This document shows, piece after piece, positions 18,174 to 28,900 of a DNA stretch of 61,195 bases. The stretch comes from Planctomycetia bacterium. Its GTDB lineage: Bacteria > Planctomycetota > Planctomycetia > Pirellulales > JACPPG01. The position numbers and the translations under genes are program-made. The notes under the pieces were generated by a model. It saw only the letters and a program-made list of their open reading frames with translations, searched no databases and was not told the DNA's origin. How positions within the stretch are numbered: position 1 is the stretch's first letter; every line of letters begins with the position of its first letter. The stretch is taken from positions 1 to 61,195 of the forward strand of contig JACPPG010000081.1 of assembly GCA_016191115.1 (NCBI GenBank), given 5' to 3'.

Positions 18174-18377
18174 CTATCCCCCCTTGATCACCTCTCGGAC
18201 CGTCTGACGCGCCAACTTGAACGCATTGGCCAGGGCATGAGCCCGGGCCTCCATCTGGTCGGCCGTATAGCTCCGGCCCGTCTCGCTGATCGGCAGCCCC
18301 GCAATCGCCACGGTCAGCGGCAAGAGATCGAGGAACTCCCGGTAGCGCCGCTTGAGGGCTTCTTCGTCGGTGGACAA
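18174..18377 (-). CDS. small hypothetical protein
   Basis: Reading from TTG at 18377 (LSTDEEALKRRYREFLDLL) gives a 67-residue mostly helical protein. GAGGAG lies 7 bases upstream of this TTG, which is why I prefer it over another TTG at 18425. The sequence includes PLTVAIAGLPISETGRSYTADQMEARAHALANAFKLARQTVREVI. I recall similar small proteins from planctomycetes, without known function. It is not in an obvious operon. Confidence 0.72.
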   Translation of the reverse strand: MSTDEEALKRRYREFLDLLPLTVAIAGLPISETGRSYTADQMEARAHALANAFKLARQTVREVIKGG

Positions 18378-18546
18378 CGTACGACTCCTCTGCAAGGTAG
18401 CGATCTCGATCCGCCCGGCCGACAACGGCGCGCGTCGGGGTATGGCGTGGCCAGCATCGAGGGACTTAGCGCCCCCCCCGACTGAAAAATAGTCGCGGAC
18501 CGCTTTACCCGCAAGCGGCCGGTTGGGAGTCGCTTGGAAACGCCCG

Positions 18547-19191
18547 TTAGCGACGTTTAAAGAACTTGTTCAAGACGTCGCTTGCCGCCTGACCGCTGTC
18601 CTTGGTAAGGCTCGCGGGGAGCGGCGGCAATTTGCCCGGCTGCGCCTTGTCGCGCCGGGTTTGAGGCGCGACGGGATCCGGTTGTTGAGGGAGCGGCCCC
18701 ACCTGCGTTTCGGTCGCGAGCTCGATCTCGTCGGTTTCGTTCACGGCCAGGCGGCGCGTCTCGGCGCTGGTCGCCTGTTCGTCCCCTTCCTTCACCCACT
18801 CGTCGACGTCGTCCAACTCCGGCGCGCTGCCTTCGGCGGTGCGCGCCGCGGCTTCCTTGATGCTCTCGACCTTCGGGCGCTTCTTCGACGCGACGCCGCT
18901 GCGCACGCACACTTCGAACTCGAGCGGGCCGATCCTCAGCTTGTCGCCGTTCTTCAGCTCACATTCGCCGGAGACGCGCTCGTCGTTCACGAGCGTGCCA
19001 TTCTTGCTGCCGAAGTCGCGGACGATCACCACCGTGTCTTCAATGAAGATGACGCAATGGTGCCGGCTGATCAGATCGCTGCGCGGGCGAAGTTGGCAAT
19101 CATCCGCGCGGCCGACGAGAAACTTGGGACCGACCACCGGCAACTCCCGGCCGGCGTTCGGACCGACGAGCACTTTCAATCGCACTTCCAT
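18547..19191 (-). CDS. FHA-domain protein
   Basis: This 214-residue protein has an N-terminal forkhead-associated domain: FLVGRADDCQLRPRSDLISRHHC, then VIVRDFGSKNGTLVNDERV and KLRIGPLEFEV. The conserved Gly-Arg, Ser-x-x-His and Asn-Gly residues that contact phosphothreonine peptides are present. The C-terminal half is acidic and low complexity, likely disordered, ending in a short basic helix. It may read out phosphorylation by Ser/Thr kinases such as the one at 3371-5032; this pairing is an inference. Confidence 0.93.
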   Translation of the reverse strand: MEVRLKVLVGPNAGRELPVVGPKFLVGRADDCQLRPRSDLISRHHCVIFIEDTVVIVRDFGSKNGTLVNDERVSGECELKNGDKLRIGPLEFEVCVRSGVASKKRPKVESIKEAAARTAEGSAPELDDVDEWVKEGDEQATSAETRRLAVNETDEIELATETQVGPLPQQPDPVAPQTRRDKAQPGKLPPLPASLTKDSGQAASDVLNKFFKRR

Positions 19192-19574
19192 TTTCCGACG
19201 CTACTCCGCAGAGGGCCACACGCACGAAAGAATAAGGACACGCTTTCGATCATCCTCTGCATGATCGCGTCGGCACGGCGACTGAGAGTCCCGCGTGCGC
19301 CCCCGCCGAAGACATCGATAAAGAAAACGCGGCGGGCGTGCTCAAAGGAATCCCTCAATCAACCGCTCGCGGGGGAAATGTCCGCGCCATCGCGCGTGCA
19401 TCACCCCCCGGCCGAAGCCACAATACTATCCTCAGTATTCTTGCAGGATTCAAGCCTTTCTTGATTGCTAGACCAGCACCCCCGTTGCTGGCGTGGTGTG
19501 GCCTCAACCGATCCTATCAGGTTGAAGCGCCAACGTCAAAAACCGTTTGCTAAGTAAGTCTTAGCGCGACGCCA
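19192..19574. other. 383-bp intergenic region, no gene recognised
   Basis: Between the FHA gene start and the end of the lipoyl-transfer gene. It contains no convincing reading frame, RNA or repeat. It is somewhat less GC-rich than its surroundings, particularly toward 19420-19560, and should include the FHA gene promoter. Confidence 0.6.
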
Positions 19575-20318
19575 TCACCTCCGCCGGGTCCACCGCTCGC
19601 TACCGTAAACCTCATCGACCAGACGGCGAGCTAGCTCGATTTCGGTTTCGTCGAGTAGTCCTAACCGCCAGGATATCCGGCAGGCCTTCGCTAGGCGCTC
19701 CTGCCAGGCCGCCCCCAGCGCGGCTGAGGGAATAGCCACTCCACTGACCTCCACCAACCCCGCCAATTCCGGGGCAGCCGCGGAACGCGACAACAGAACG
19801 CTGCCGTGCCCAAGCACCGCGCCCTGGCGCCGGCGTTGGGCGCTACCGGCGATCTTTGCGCCCCCCACCAGCACATCCCAGCCAGAGCGGCGCTGGAAGC
19901 ACAAGAATGGCTCGTCGGCCGCTGGCAGGCGAGGTGGATTCTCGCACAGCAGCGCCTTCACGCCCCAATCGCCCAGCGCGTCCACGAGCGATCCAGAAAC
20001 CAGTCGATAGAGGGCCGACGCGTCGCGCGCGTATTTGCTGGCACGGGGCATAACCAGGCTGTACGTGAGTTCACGGTCGTGAACGATCGCGCCCCCGCCG
20101 GTGGGTCTCCTCACGATCGGGCATGCATTGCTCGGCGGGTGAGACCGCCGGCCCCCGATCGCTTGAAAGTAGCCCAGCGACAGGGTCGGCTCTTCCCAGG
20201 CGTAGAAGCGTAGCGAGACCTGGCCGGTTGCCGCGGCCCGTTCCAAGAGTGCCGCGTCAACCGCCATGTTCCAATCGCCGCGCGCCGGCGGGCATTCGAG
20301 CAGACGCCAGGAGTCCAT
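19575..20318 (-). CDS. lipoate/octanoate transferase of the LipM/LplA family
   Basis: This 247-residue biotin/lipoate A/B ligase-fold enzyme attaches or transfers an octanoyl or lipoyl group to carrier lysines. Motifs include RRPTGGGAIVHDRELTYSLV and a Lys in GGAKIAGSAQRRRQGAVLGHGSVLL. The preceding FLCFQRRSGWDVL places a Cys where LipM octanoyltransferases have their nucleophile, so LipM-type activity is more likely than an ATP-dependent LplA. It is the last gene of the glycine-cleavage run, 58 bases after gcvPB, which fits a role in lipoylating GcvH. Confidence 0.85.
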   Translation of the reverse strand: MDSWRLLECPPARGDWNMAVDAALLERAAATGQVSLRFYAWEEPTLSLGYFQAIGGRRSHPPSNACPIVRRPTGGGAIVHDRELTYSLVMPRASKYARDASALYRLVSGSLVDALGDWGVKALLCENPPRLPAADEPFLCFQRRSGWDVLVGGAKIAGSAQRRRQGAVLGHGSVLLSRSAAAPELAGLVEVSGVAIPSAALGAAWQERLAKACRISWRLGLLDETEIELARRLVDEVYGSERWTRRR

Positions 20319-20376
20319 GATCCGTTTCGACGCGTGTCAGCCATGAGCTTCGATGTGAATCGGTCGGCCGATGGGC

Positions 20377-21850
<1,474 letters not shown>

Positions 21851-21858
<8 letters not shown>

Positions 21859-23224
21859 GGGCGGCGGTCACCTGTCGTGGGATGCGGTTCAGGGCGGTGG
21901 CCAGTCCGTCGATCTCGGCCCGCGAGCGCTTTTCCGTGACGGCCACCAGGAAGCAATCGTCGAGCTCCGGATACCACTGACTCAGCGGAATGCCGGCGAA
22001 GAACCCGGCGTCGAGGGCCTCGGCCAAAAGGTCATCGACCGAGGCGTCGCTCGAACGGACGACGAACTCCTTGAACGCGGGCCGATCGAAGCGGAGGGCA
22101 AGGCGGCGGCCCGCGGCCGCGAGCCGGGTACGGGCGTAGTGCGCTTTGCGGAGGCACAGCTCGGCTACTTCGCGCAGCCCCTGCGGCCCCGCCGCCGCCA
22201 AGTAGACCAGCGCCCGCAGCGCCAAGAGGCCCTGGTTGGTGCAGATGTTGCTCGTGGCTTTCTCGCGACGGATATGCTGCTCGCGGGTTTGCAGCGTGAG
22301 AACCCAGCATCGTCGGCCGCGGCGATCGACCGTCTGTCCGGCGATACGCCCCGGCATCCGCCGCACCATCCGCTCGCGGCAGGCCATGATGCCCAGGTAT
22401 GGGCCGCCGAACGACATGGGGTTGCCGAGCGATTGCCCCTCGGCCACGACGATATCGGCGTCGTAGTCGCCCGGCCGCTTGAGAAGGCCCAGACTGATCG
22501 GATCGACAACGACGACAAACATCGCTCCCTTGTCGTGAGCGACGTGGACAAGCTTCTCGACGTTCTCGAGGCAGCCGAAGAAGTTCGGATGCTGGACAAG
22601 GACGCAAGCCGTGTCATCGCGCACCGCCGTCGCAAGCTGCTGTGGAGCTAGGATCCCGTCGGGCGTGGCGAGCGTGGTCAACTCCGTGCCCAGATTCTTC
22701 AAATACGCGGCGAGGGTCTGACGGTATTCGGGATGTACGCTGGCCGCCGCGACCACGTGCCTGCGGCGGCCGGTGGCGCTCATGCTCATCAGCACGGCCT
22801 CGGCCGCGGCAGTCGCCCCGTCGTACAAGCTGGCATTGGCGACGTCCATGCCGGTGAGCCGGGCGATCAGCGTCTGATATTCGAAGAAGGCCTGCAAGTT
22901 GCCTTGGCTGGCCTCGGCCTGGTAGGGCGTGTAAGAGGTGTAGAACTCGCCGCGGCCGGCAATGGCGTCGACCACGGCGGGAACGAAATGGTCGTAGCTG
23001 CCGCCGCCCAGGAAACAGGCTTTTTCTTTTGCCGAAACGTTTTGCCGGGCGAGAGCCTCCAGGTGCGAGGTCAACTCAAGCTCGGTCAATGCCGGCGGGA
23101 TCGCCAGCTCGCGCGCCAATCGCAGCTCGCGGGGCACCATCGCGAACAGCTCGTCGAGCGAACCGACGCCGATCGCCTCGAGCATCGCCCGCACGTCGTC
23201 CGGTGTATTCAAAAGAAATGGCAT
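21851..23224 (-). CDS. gcvPA: glycine dehydrogenase (decarboxylating) subunit 1
   Basis: This 457-residue partner of GcvPB starts MPFLLNTPDDVRAMLEAIGV, the usual N-terminus of split P-proteins. Family features include FLGGGSYDHFVPAVVDAI, YTPYQAEASQGNLQAFFEYQTLI, DGATAAAEAVLMS and EGQSLGNPMSFGGPYLGIMAC. It lies 148 bases after gcvH; that gap holds low-complexity DNA and could carry a second promoter. Confidence 0.97.
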
Positions 23225-23329
23225 GAATCCTTCCGTGCTAGTTCCGAGAATTAAAAATGCCGCGCCGCGGTGCTAAGCCGCAAGCGGTGGTCCGAACGCA
23301 ACGGCCGATCGCCAGCCGTAGCGATTTCC

Positions 23330-23371
23330 TCACCGATCACCGATCACCGACCACTGTCCACTGACCACTTC
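23330..23371. repeat. low-complexity spacer run
   Basis: A run built from GATCACCGATCACCG and CCACTGTCCACTGACCAC immediately after the gcvH stop. The same vocabulary appears at 8535-8618. It is non-coding and its role is unknown. Confidence 0.55.
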
Positions 23372-23372
23372 C

Positions 23373-23774
23373 TCAATGTTCTTCCTCCGCGCATTGCTTC
23401 TGATACGCGGGATAGTCCAGCAAATCCGCGAGCGCCGTTTCGTCCGAGAGCTTGATTTTCACGATCCAGCCGTTTTCGTAGGGGTCGGCGGCCAGCGACT
23501 CCAACTCGTTCGCCAGCGCGTCGTGCACCGCGACGACCGCGCCGTCGACGGGGCTGTAGAGATCGCTCACGGCCTTGACCGATTCGATCTCGCCGAACGG
23601 CTCGCCGGCCTTCACTTCGCGCCCCACTTTCGGCAGCTCGATGTACACAAGATCCGTGAGCGCTTCCAAGGCAAAGGCCGAGATGCCGACCGTGGCGATT
23701 TTCGCGCCGCTGGCATCCGGCGCCACGTGCACCCACTCGTGCGTCTTGGCGAACAGCAATTGTTCCGGTTTCAC
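23373..23774 (-). CDS. gcvH: glycine cleavage system H protein
   Basis: This 133-residue lipoyl carrier shuttles the aminomethyl intermediate between the P, T and L proteins. The lipoylated residue is Lys67 in GEIESVKAVSDLYSP, within the expected hairpin of the lipoyl domain. The GTG start at 23774 has AAAGGA upstream and overlaps the gcvT stop (GTGA), giving tight coupling. Confidence 0.96.
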   Translation of the reverse strand: MKPEQLLFAKTHEWVHVAPDASGAKIATVGISAFALEALTDLVYIELPKVGREVKAGEPFGEIESVKAVSDLYSPVDGAVVAVHDALANELESLAADPYENGWIVKIKLSDETALADLLDYPAYQKQCAEEEH

Positions 23775-24889
23775 GCGGGGAGTCCTTTCTTCTGGCGGCG
23801 ATAGAAGGGCAATGCAACGACCTGGGCCGGCTCGGCGCGGCCGCGTATGTCGATCGACAGTTCGGTGCCCGGCGCGGCAAAGGCGCGCTCGACGTAGCCC
23901 ATCGCGATGGGCGCTTCGAGCGAGGGGGAGAACGTGCCGCTGGTGACTTCGCCGATCGCGCGGCCGTCGGCGACAATGGCGAATCCCTCGCGCGGCACGC
24001 GTTTGCCGGCCAGCCGCAGACCCACGCGGCGCGGCCGTGCGGCGTCTTTGGCACGCGCCGCGATCGGGTCGCGGCCGGGGAACGAGCGGCCCTCCAGATC
24101 GACGGCGAAATCGAGCCCCGCGGCCAGCGGATCGATCGACTCGGTCAACTCGTGCCCATAGAGCGGCATGCCGGCCTCGAGCCGCAACGTGTCGCGCGCT
24201 CCCAGCCCCGCCGGCGTCGCACCGGCGTCGACGAGCGATTGCCAGACCTCCTCGACGGCGCGGGCCCCCAAGATCAGCTCGCAGCCGTCCTCGCCCGTGT
24301 AGCCGGTGCGGCTGACGACGCCGCCGTGGCCGGCAATGCGGGCCTCGGTGGCGTGGTAGTACTTGAGGCGGTCGATTGGGACGTCCACGAGCGGCTGTAC
24401 GAGCGCGAGCGCCTGCGGCCCTTGCACGGCGATCATGGCCCAATCGACCGTGACGTCGAGCATCGCGACGTCGGTGGCCGCGGCCAGCCGCGGCTCGATC
24501 CAGTCGACGATCTTCGCGCGGTTGCTGGCGTTGACGACCAACAACCAGTAAGAACCACCGCCGGCGTCGGTCAGGTGATAGACGAGCACGTCGTCGAGAA
24601 TACCCCCCTGATCATTGGTCACCAGGGCGTACCGGACTGCGCCGATCTTCTGATCGGCGACCCGGCGGGTGACAAGCGCATCGAGAAACGCCGGGGCCCC
24701 CGCCCCGTCGAAGCGCAGGCGCCCCATGTGCGAGATGTCGAACAGGCCTGCCGAAGTGCGCGTCGCCGTGTGCTCGACGACGATCGAGCGGTACTGCACC
24801 GGCATCGACCAGCCGGCAAAATCGACCATCCGCCCGCCGTGCGAGGCATGCCAATCCGAAAGCGGCGTTTGTCGTAGCGCAATGGCCAT
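23771..24889 (-). CDS. gcvT: aminomethyltransferase (glycine cleavage T protein)
   Basis: This 372-residue protein transfers the methylene group from the H protein to tetrahydrofolate, releasing ammonia. GcvT features include FAGWSMPVQYRSIVVEH, LFDISHMGRLRF, YYHATEARIAGHGGVVSRTGYTGEDGCEL and LRLEAGMPLYGHEL, plus a C-terminal barrel (GTFSPSLEAPIAMGYVE). I used the ATG at 24889 because MAIALRQTPLSDWH matches the family start; upstream in-frame sequence is unrelated. It opens the run gcvT-gcvH-gcvPA-gcvPB-lipM. I looked for a glycine riboswitch in the 219 bases upstream and did not see one. Confidence 0.97.
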   Translation of the reverse strand: MAIALRQTPLSDWHASHGGRMVDFAGWSMPVQYRSIVVEHTATRTSAGLFDISHMGRLRFDGAGAPAFLDALVTRRVADQKIGAVRYALVTNDQGGILDDVLVYHLTDAGGGSYWLLVVNASNRAKIVDWIEPRLAAATDVAMLDVTVDWAMIAVQGPQALALVQPLVDVPIDRLKYYHATEARIAGHGGVVSRTGYTGEDGCELILGARAVEEVWQSLVDAGATPAGLGARDTLRLEAGMPLYGHELTESIDPLAAGLDFAVDLEGRSFPGRDPIAARAKDAARPRRVGLRLAGKRVPREGFAIVADGRAIGEVTSGTFSPSLEAPIAMGYVERAFAAPGTELSIDIRGRAEPAQVVALPFYRRQKKGLPA

Positions 24890-25108
24890 GCGGCGCCTCG
24901 CCGTGGGGCGGGCGAAAAACAACGATGCAACCCCCGCCGGTGTCACCAAAGCCCGCAGGGCGTACGAAGGTTGCCGAGATGCCAATAGCCTTCGCGCCGC
25001 CAAGCGCGGGAGGCTCCGGCGACATTGTAAGAAGCCGGGGCCGGGCTTGCCAGGGGCGCGTCGTGAACGGGCGGCTGGGGACCCAGACGAAAGCTGCGCA
25101 GGCACCGC

Positions 25109-27388
25109 CTACCGCCGCTTTTTCGCGCGCTTGGCCCCGGACTGCCCCTTGCGCCCATCGTGCGTTGCGGCACCGTGCGCACCGCGATGCGGCTTCGGCC
25201 GCGCGCCGCTGCGCTTCGGCGTCTCGACGCGGGCCGGCCGTGCCCGCCGGTCCACGATCCGCAAATCGAGCTCGCGCCGATCGACGTCGACGCGGGCCAC
25301 CGACACGCGCACCAGGTCGCCCAGGCGGAAGCTGTTGCCCGACCGCCGGCCCGTCAGACTGTGCGTTCGCCGGTCGAAGCTGTAGTAGTCGTCGGCCAAG
25401 GAGGTGACGTGGATCAGTCCCTCGGCCGGCAGCTCGATCCCTTGCGCGAACAGGCCGAACTCCTCGACGCCGGTGATGACGGCGGCCAGCTCGTCGCCGA
25501 TCCGCTGCGAAAGGTAGTCGAGCAGCTTGACCTTCGTCAGCTCGCGCTCCGCCGCCTCGGCCCGCCGCTCGCGATCCGAGCAGTGCTCGCCCAGCACGGC
25601 CAGCTCTCCCACGTCGTTGCGCGGTTTTTTCTTTTTCAATAGGGCATCGATCAGTCGGTGGATCGTCAAGTCCGGGTAGCGGCGGATCGGCGAGGTGAAG
25701 TGGCAGTAGCAGTCGCTTGCCAAGGCATAGTGTCCTTCCGGCTCCGGGCTGTACACGGCCTGCGCCAGGCTGCGGAGGATGGCGTAATTCACGGCCTGCC
25801 GTTCGGACCGCTCGGCAACCGTGGTCAGCAGATGCTGAATCTCGAAGCGGCTCTCCAGGCTGTCGGTCTCGAAGCCAAGCTCCTTGACGAATTCGGTGAG
25901 CGCTTTGAGCCGCCGCGGGTCGGGCGATTGATGGATGCGGCGCAGGAAGCTCAAATCGGCTTCGGCCAGCGTCTCGGCGACCGCCTCGTTGGCCGCCAGC
26001 ATGAACTCCTCGATGACCTGGTGGCTTTCGGTATTCTGCACGCGGTGCGCGCCGGTCACGCGGCCGTGCTTGTCGAGATCGACTTTCACCTCGTCCAACG
26101 ACAGCTCGAGGGCCCCGCGCTTGAGGCGGCGGGCGCGGAGGATCATCGCCAACTCGTGCATCCGCGCCACGAGCTCGTAGACGTTCGCGGGCAGCTTGCT
26201 CCGCCATTTCTGCCGATGCGCGAGATAGTCGTCGATTTCCTCGTAGGTGAATCGGTGGTGGCTCTTGATAGCCGCCGAGTGCAGATCGACACCCACCGGC
26301 GCCCCGTCGGCTGTGAATTCGATCATCGCCGTCTTCGTGTACCGCACGCGCCCCGGCTGCAGGCTTGCCAGGCCGTTGGAGATCACCTCCGGAAGCATCG
26401 GCAACACACGATCGGGGAGGTACACGCTGGTGCCGCGCTTGTGCGCCTCGCGATCCAAGGGCGTCCCCGGCCGGACAAAGTGCGATACGTCGGCGATGTG
26501 CACGCCCAAAATCCAATGGCCATTCTCCATCCGCGCGAGCGAAATGGCGTCGTCGAAGTCGCGGGCGTCGACCGGGTCGATCGTCACCACCACCTCGCCG
26601 GTCATGTCGACGCGGCCGTGCGGGATCGACTCATCGAACCGCTCGGCCTCGGCGCGGGCGGATTCCAAGACGTCTTCGCCGAAATGCTCCGGCAGGTTGA
26701 ACTCACGAATAATCGACATCGTGTCGACGCCCGGCTGTCCGCGCGGGCCGAGCACCTCGCCGATCACGCCCTCGCCGTCGTGAACGTGGGACGGAAATCG
26801 GACCATCTCGAAGACGACTTTGTCGCCTGGCTGGGCGTTCTTGGCGCCGGGGTCGCCCACTGAGACGGGCTGCGCGAAGACGGTGCCATCGACTTGCACC
26901 ATGCCCAAGCCGCCGGCTTCGAAATAGGTGCCCACGAACTGATGCGTCTCGCGCTCGACGACTTCGACGATCACGCCTTTTTTGTTGCGGAACCGGGTGG
27001 AGTCCTTTCTCACGCGCACGGCCACGGTATCCCCCGAAGCGGCGTCGCCGGCGTCCGCTGCGGCGATGTAGATGTCCTGCTCGCGCGTGTGCGCGGCCCC
27101 CGCGCCGCTCGGGCGGACGAAACCGAAGCCCCCTTGAGCCCGGCGGAAGATCCCTAAAGTGCGTTTGCCGGTCGATGCGTCGCCGCCGCCGCCGCCCCGG
27201 CCGACCAGGTGGTTCGCGCCGTAGGAGAGCTGCCCGCGTTTCACGAGTTTCTTGATCAGCCGCTTGAGATCGGCCGTCTGGTCTTGCCTTACGTGCAAGC
27301 GCTTGGCGAGCAGTTTGGGCTTTATCGGCCTGTAGTCCGGCCGACTCACGAGCGCGAGTAGCGCTTGTTCTAAATCTTGCTGTGTCAT
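25109..27388 (-). CDS. rnr: ribonuclease R
   Basis: This 759-residue 3'-5' exoribonuclease has an N-terminal winged-helix segment (MTQQDLEQALLALVSRPDYRPIKPKLLAKRL), cold-shock-type OB domains, the RNB catalytic core with DPVDARDFDDAISL and GVHIADVSHFV, an S1 domain (AAVITGVEEFGLFAQGIELPAEGLIHV) and a Lys/Arg-rich tail. The acidic residues of DARDFDDA bind catalytic metals. I used the ATG at 27388; a GTG five codons upstream is possible. It precedes gcvT by 219 bases on the same strand. Confidence 0.96.
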   Translation of the reverse strand: MTQQDLEQALLALVSRPDYRPIKPKLLAKRLHVRQDQTADLKRLIKKLVKRGQLSYGANHLVGRGGGGGDASTGKRTLGIFRRAQGGFGFVRPSGAGAAHTREQDIYIAAADAGDAASGDTVAVRVRKDSTRFRNKKGVIVEVVERETHQFVGTYFEAGGLGMVQVDGTVFAQPVSVGDPGAKNAQPGDKVVFEMVRFPSHVHDGEGVIGEVLGPRGQPGVDTMSIIREFNLPEHFGEDVLESARAEAERFDESIPHGRVDMTGEVVVTIDPVDARDFDDAISLARMENGHWILGVHIADVSHFVRPGTPLDREAHKRGTSVYLPDRVLPMLPEVISNGLASLQPGRVRYTKTAMIEFTADGAPVGVDLHSAAIKSHHRFTYEEIDDYLAHRQKWRSKLPANVYELVARMHELAMILRARRLKRGALELSLDEVKVDLDKHGRVTGAHRVQNTESHQVIEEFMLAANEAVAETLAEADLSFLRRIHQSPDPRRLKALTEFVKELGFETDSLESRFEIQHLLTTVAERSERQAVNYAILRSLAQAVYSPEPEGHYALASDCYCHFTSPIRRYPDLTIHRLIDALLKKKKPRNDVGELAVLGEHCSDRERRAEAAERELTKVKLLDYLSQRIGDELAAVITGVEEFGLFAQGIELPAEGLIHVTSLADDYYSFDRRTHSLTGRRSGNSFRLGDLVRVSVARVDVDRRELDLRIVDRRARPARVETPKRSGARPKPHRGAHGAATHDGRKGQSGAKRAKKRR

Positions 27389-27585
27389 TTGATTCCGTGT
27401 CACTTGTGGCTTGTTTCTAGCGCGGCGCCCGGCCGCAAGGGCTCAGGATCAGCGCCCCGGAGAGTCCATCACGCGCTCGCGTTCACTCGCGATTCGGGCG
27501 ACGGGTAGATGACTAAGGTGAGCAATTGGTCAGGAGATCAGGGCCGTCTTCGCCTGCCGCCTGTTTCCCTGCTCCCGCGACGCGC

Positions 27586-28587
27586 TCACTCGGCGTTGGC
27601 CAGCGGGCGCGGATCGGGGGAAAAGCTCCGCCCCTTGTAGAGCTTACGTCCCAGATTTTGATTGAAGTGAGTCCATGCGCTCTCGACGTTCGGGTCGTCG
27701 CGCATCTGCTGGTGAAAACTGTGCACCTTGGCATCCAGGTTGTCCAGGTGGTGCAGGGCAATCGCCTCGACCGTCATGGGCAGTTTCGGGCTGCCGTACT
27801 CATATTGCCCGTGGTGGCTGACGATGACGTGCTTGAGCCGCAGAACCGTCTCTTCGGCGATCGGCTCGCCGGAAAGTTTCTCGGCCTCGGCAACCTTGGC
27901 ATCGAGCATGCCGACGGCCATCACCACGTGCCCCAGTAGCTGTCCTTCGTCGCTGTAACTGAACCCACGGTCGTAGTGCAGCTCGTGGATCTTCCCCATG
28001 TCGTGCAGGAAGGCGCCCATCAAGAGCACGTCGGGGTCGATCGAGGGATACAGATCCGCCACGCGGTGCACCACTTCCATCAGGTTGACGACGTGCTCCA
28101 GGAGTCCGCCGATATAGGCGTGATGGTTCTTGATCCCGGCTGGTGCCCGCATGAACCGCTTCATGAACTCGTCGTCCATGAGGAAGCACTCGGCCAGGTT
28201 GACTAAGTGTGGGTTGGCCATGGACCGCAACAGCTCGCCCACGCGCACCGCCAGCCGGTCGATTTCAGCGGGGGTCAGCGGCATGAAGTCGGCCGCCTCG
28301 ACCTCGTCGAAATTGGCTTTGCAGATATTGGCGGCGATCAGTTGGATCGCCCCCTGGTAGAGCTGCGTCGTCCCCTCGACGCGGACGAAATCGCCGTCGT
28401 CGAAGTTGCGATAGTCCGACTCCGAGGCGTTCCACATCCGGGCGCTGATCGAGCCCGTGCGGTCCGACAACTCGACCTGCAAATACAGGTTTCCGTTGCG
28501 GTTCGGACGAAGCTGCTTCTGTGAGGCCAGAAAGATCTGGTCGACCGCCTCTTGATGCCCCAACTGATTGACAAACCGCCTCGGCAT
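27586..28587 (-). CDS. YhaM-like 3'-5' exoribonuclease (OB fold plus HD domain)
   Basis: This 333-residue protein has an N-terminal OB-fold (LRPNRNGNLYLQVELSDRTGSISARMWNASESDY) and a C-terminal HD phosphohydrolase domain with the metal pair His195-Asp196 in GAFLHDMGKIHEL, plus HHAYIGGLLEHVVNL and VIVSHHGQYEYGSP. This layout matches YhaM-type nucleases. The start MPRRFVNQLGHQEAVDQ is chosen by family length; the frame remains open into the repeat copy at 28726-28882, which would add a spurious extension. It lies near RNase R, suggesting a small RNA-turnover grouping. Confidence 0.9.
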   Translation of the reverse strand: MPRRFVNQLGHQEAVDQIFLASQKQLRPNRNGNLYLQVELSDRTGSISARMWNASESDYRNFDDGDFVRVEGTTQLYQGAIQLIAANICKANFDEVEAADFMPLTPAEIDRLAVRVGELLRSMANPHLVNLAECFLMDDEFMKRFMRAPAGIKNHHAYIGGLLEHVVNLMEVVHRVADLYPSIDPDVLLMGAFLHDMGKIHELHYDRGFSYSDEGQLLGHVVMAVGMLDAKVAEAEKLSGEPIAEETVLRLKHVIVSHHGQYEYGSPKLPMTVEAIALHHLDNLDAKVHSFHQQMRDDPNVESAWTHFNQNLGRKLYKGRSFSPDPRPLANAE

Positions 28588-28715
28588 GCCGTGGCTTTCT
28601 ATTGCTAAGGACAAGGATTCCGCCGTTCGTTGACCGACGAACCGGAGCCCTGTCACGCAAGCGGCCATCGGACTACCGATTCTAGAAGCCATGCCAGCAA
28701 GCCACAAGGGCCGGC

Positions 28716-28725
28716 AGGAGGACTG
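28716..28725 (+). repeat. target-site duplication, left copy, element C
   Basis: AGGAGGACTG at 28716-28725 is repeated exactly at 28883-28892, directly abutting both ends of the 157-bp element. A perfect 10-bp match at this position is strong evidence for insertion by transposition. Confidence 0.92.
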
Positions 28726-28882
28726 CAGGGCCATTCTGTTTTTCAAAATGGCGAGGCGGGAAAATGGGACTGGCTCCGAGCATAAACAGCGCAAGCCCTT
28801 TCAGACCAACGCTGCGTCTCGGTGCCTGTCCCACTTTCTCGCCGGTGCGCCGCCGGCAAGCTTGAATCTGTGAACGGCCCTG
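28726..28882 (+). mobile_element. MITE-like 157-bp element, copy C (complete)
   Basis: The copy begins CAGGGCCATTCTG and ends CTGTGAACGGCCCTG; the ends are short inverted repeats (CAGGGCC, A or G, TTC). Inside, an arm near 28755-28780 pairs with one near 28817-28842 as an imperfect 26-bp inverted repeat, enclosing a loop with AAACAGCGCAAG. No transposase is encoded. AGGAGGACTG flanks both ends. The gene-proximal end is 139 bases from the YhaM-like start. Confidence 0.95.
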
Positions 28883-28892
28883 AGGAGGACTG
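28883..28892 (+). repeat. target-site duplication, right copy, element C
   Basis: AGGAGGACTG, identical to 28716-28725, immediately after the right end of element C. Confidence 0.92.
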
Positions 28893-28900
28893 CGAAGTCC

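Noticed and set aside
24890..25108. Glycine riboswitch upstream of gcvT
   Set aside because: I looked for the conserved tandem aptamer core on the minus strand and did not find it.
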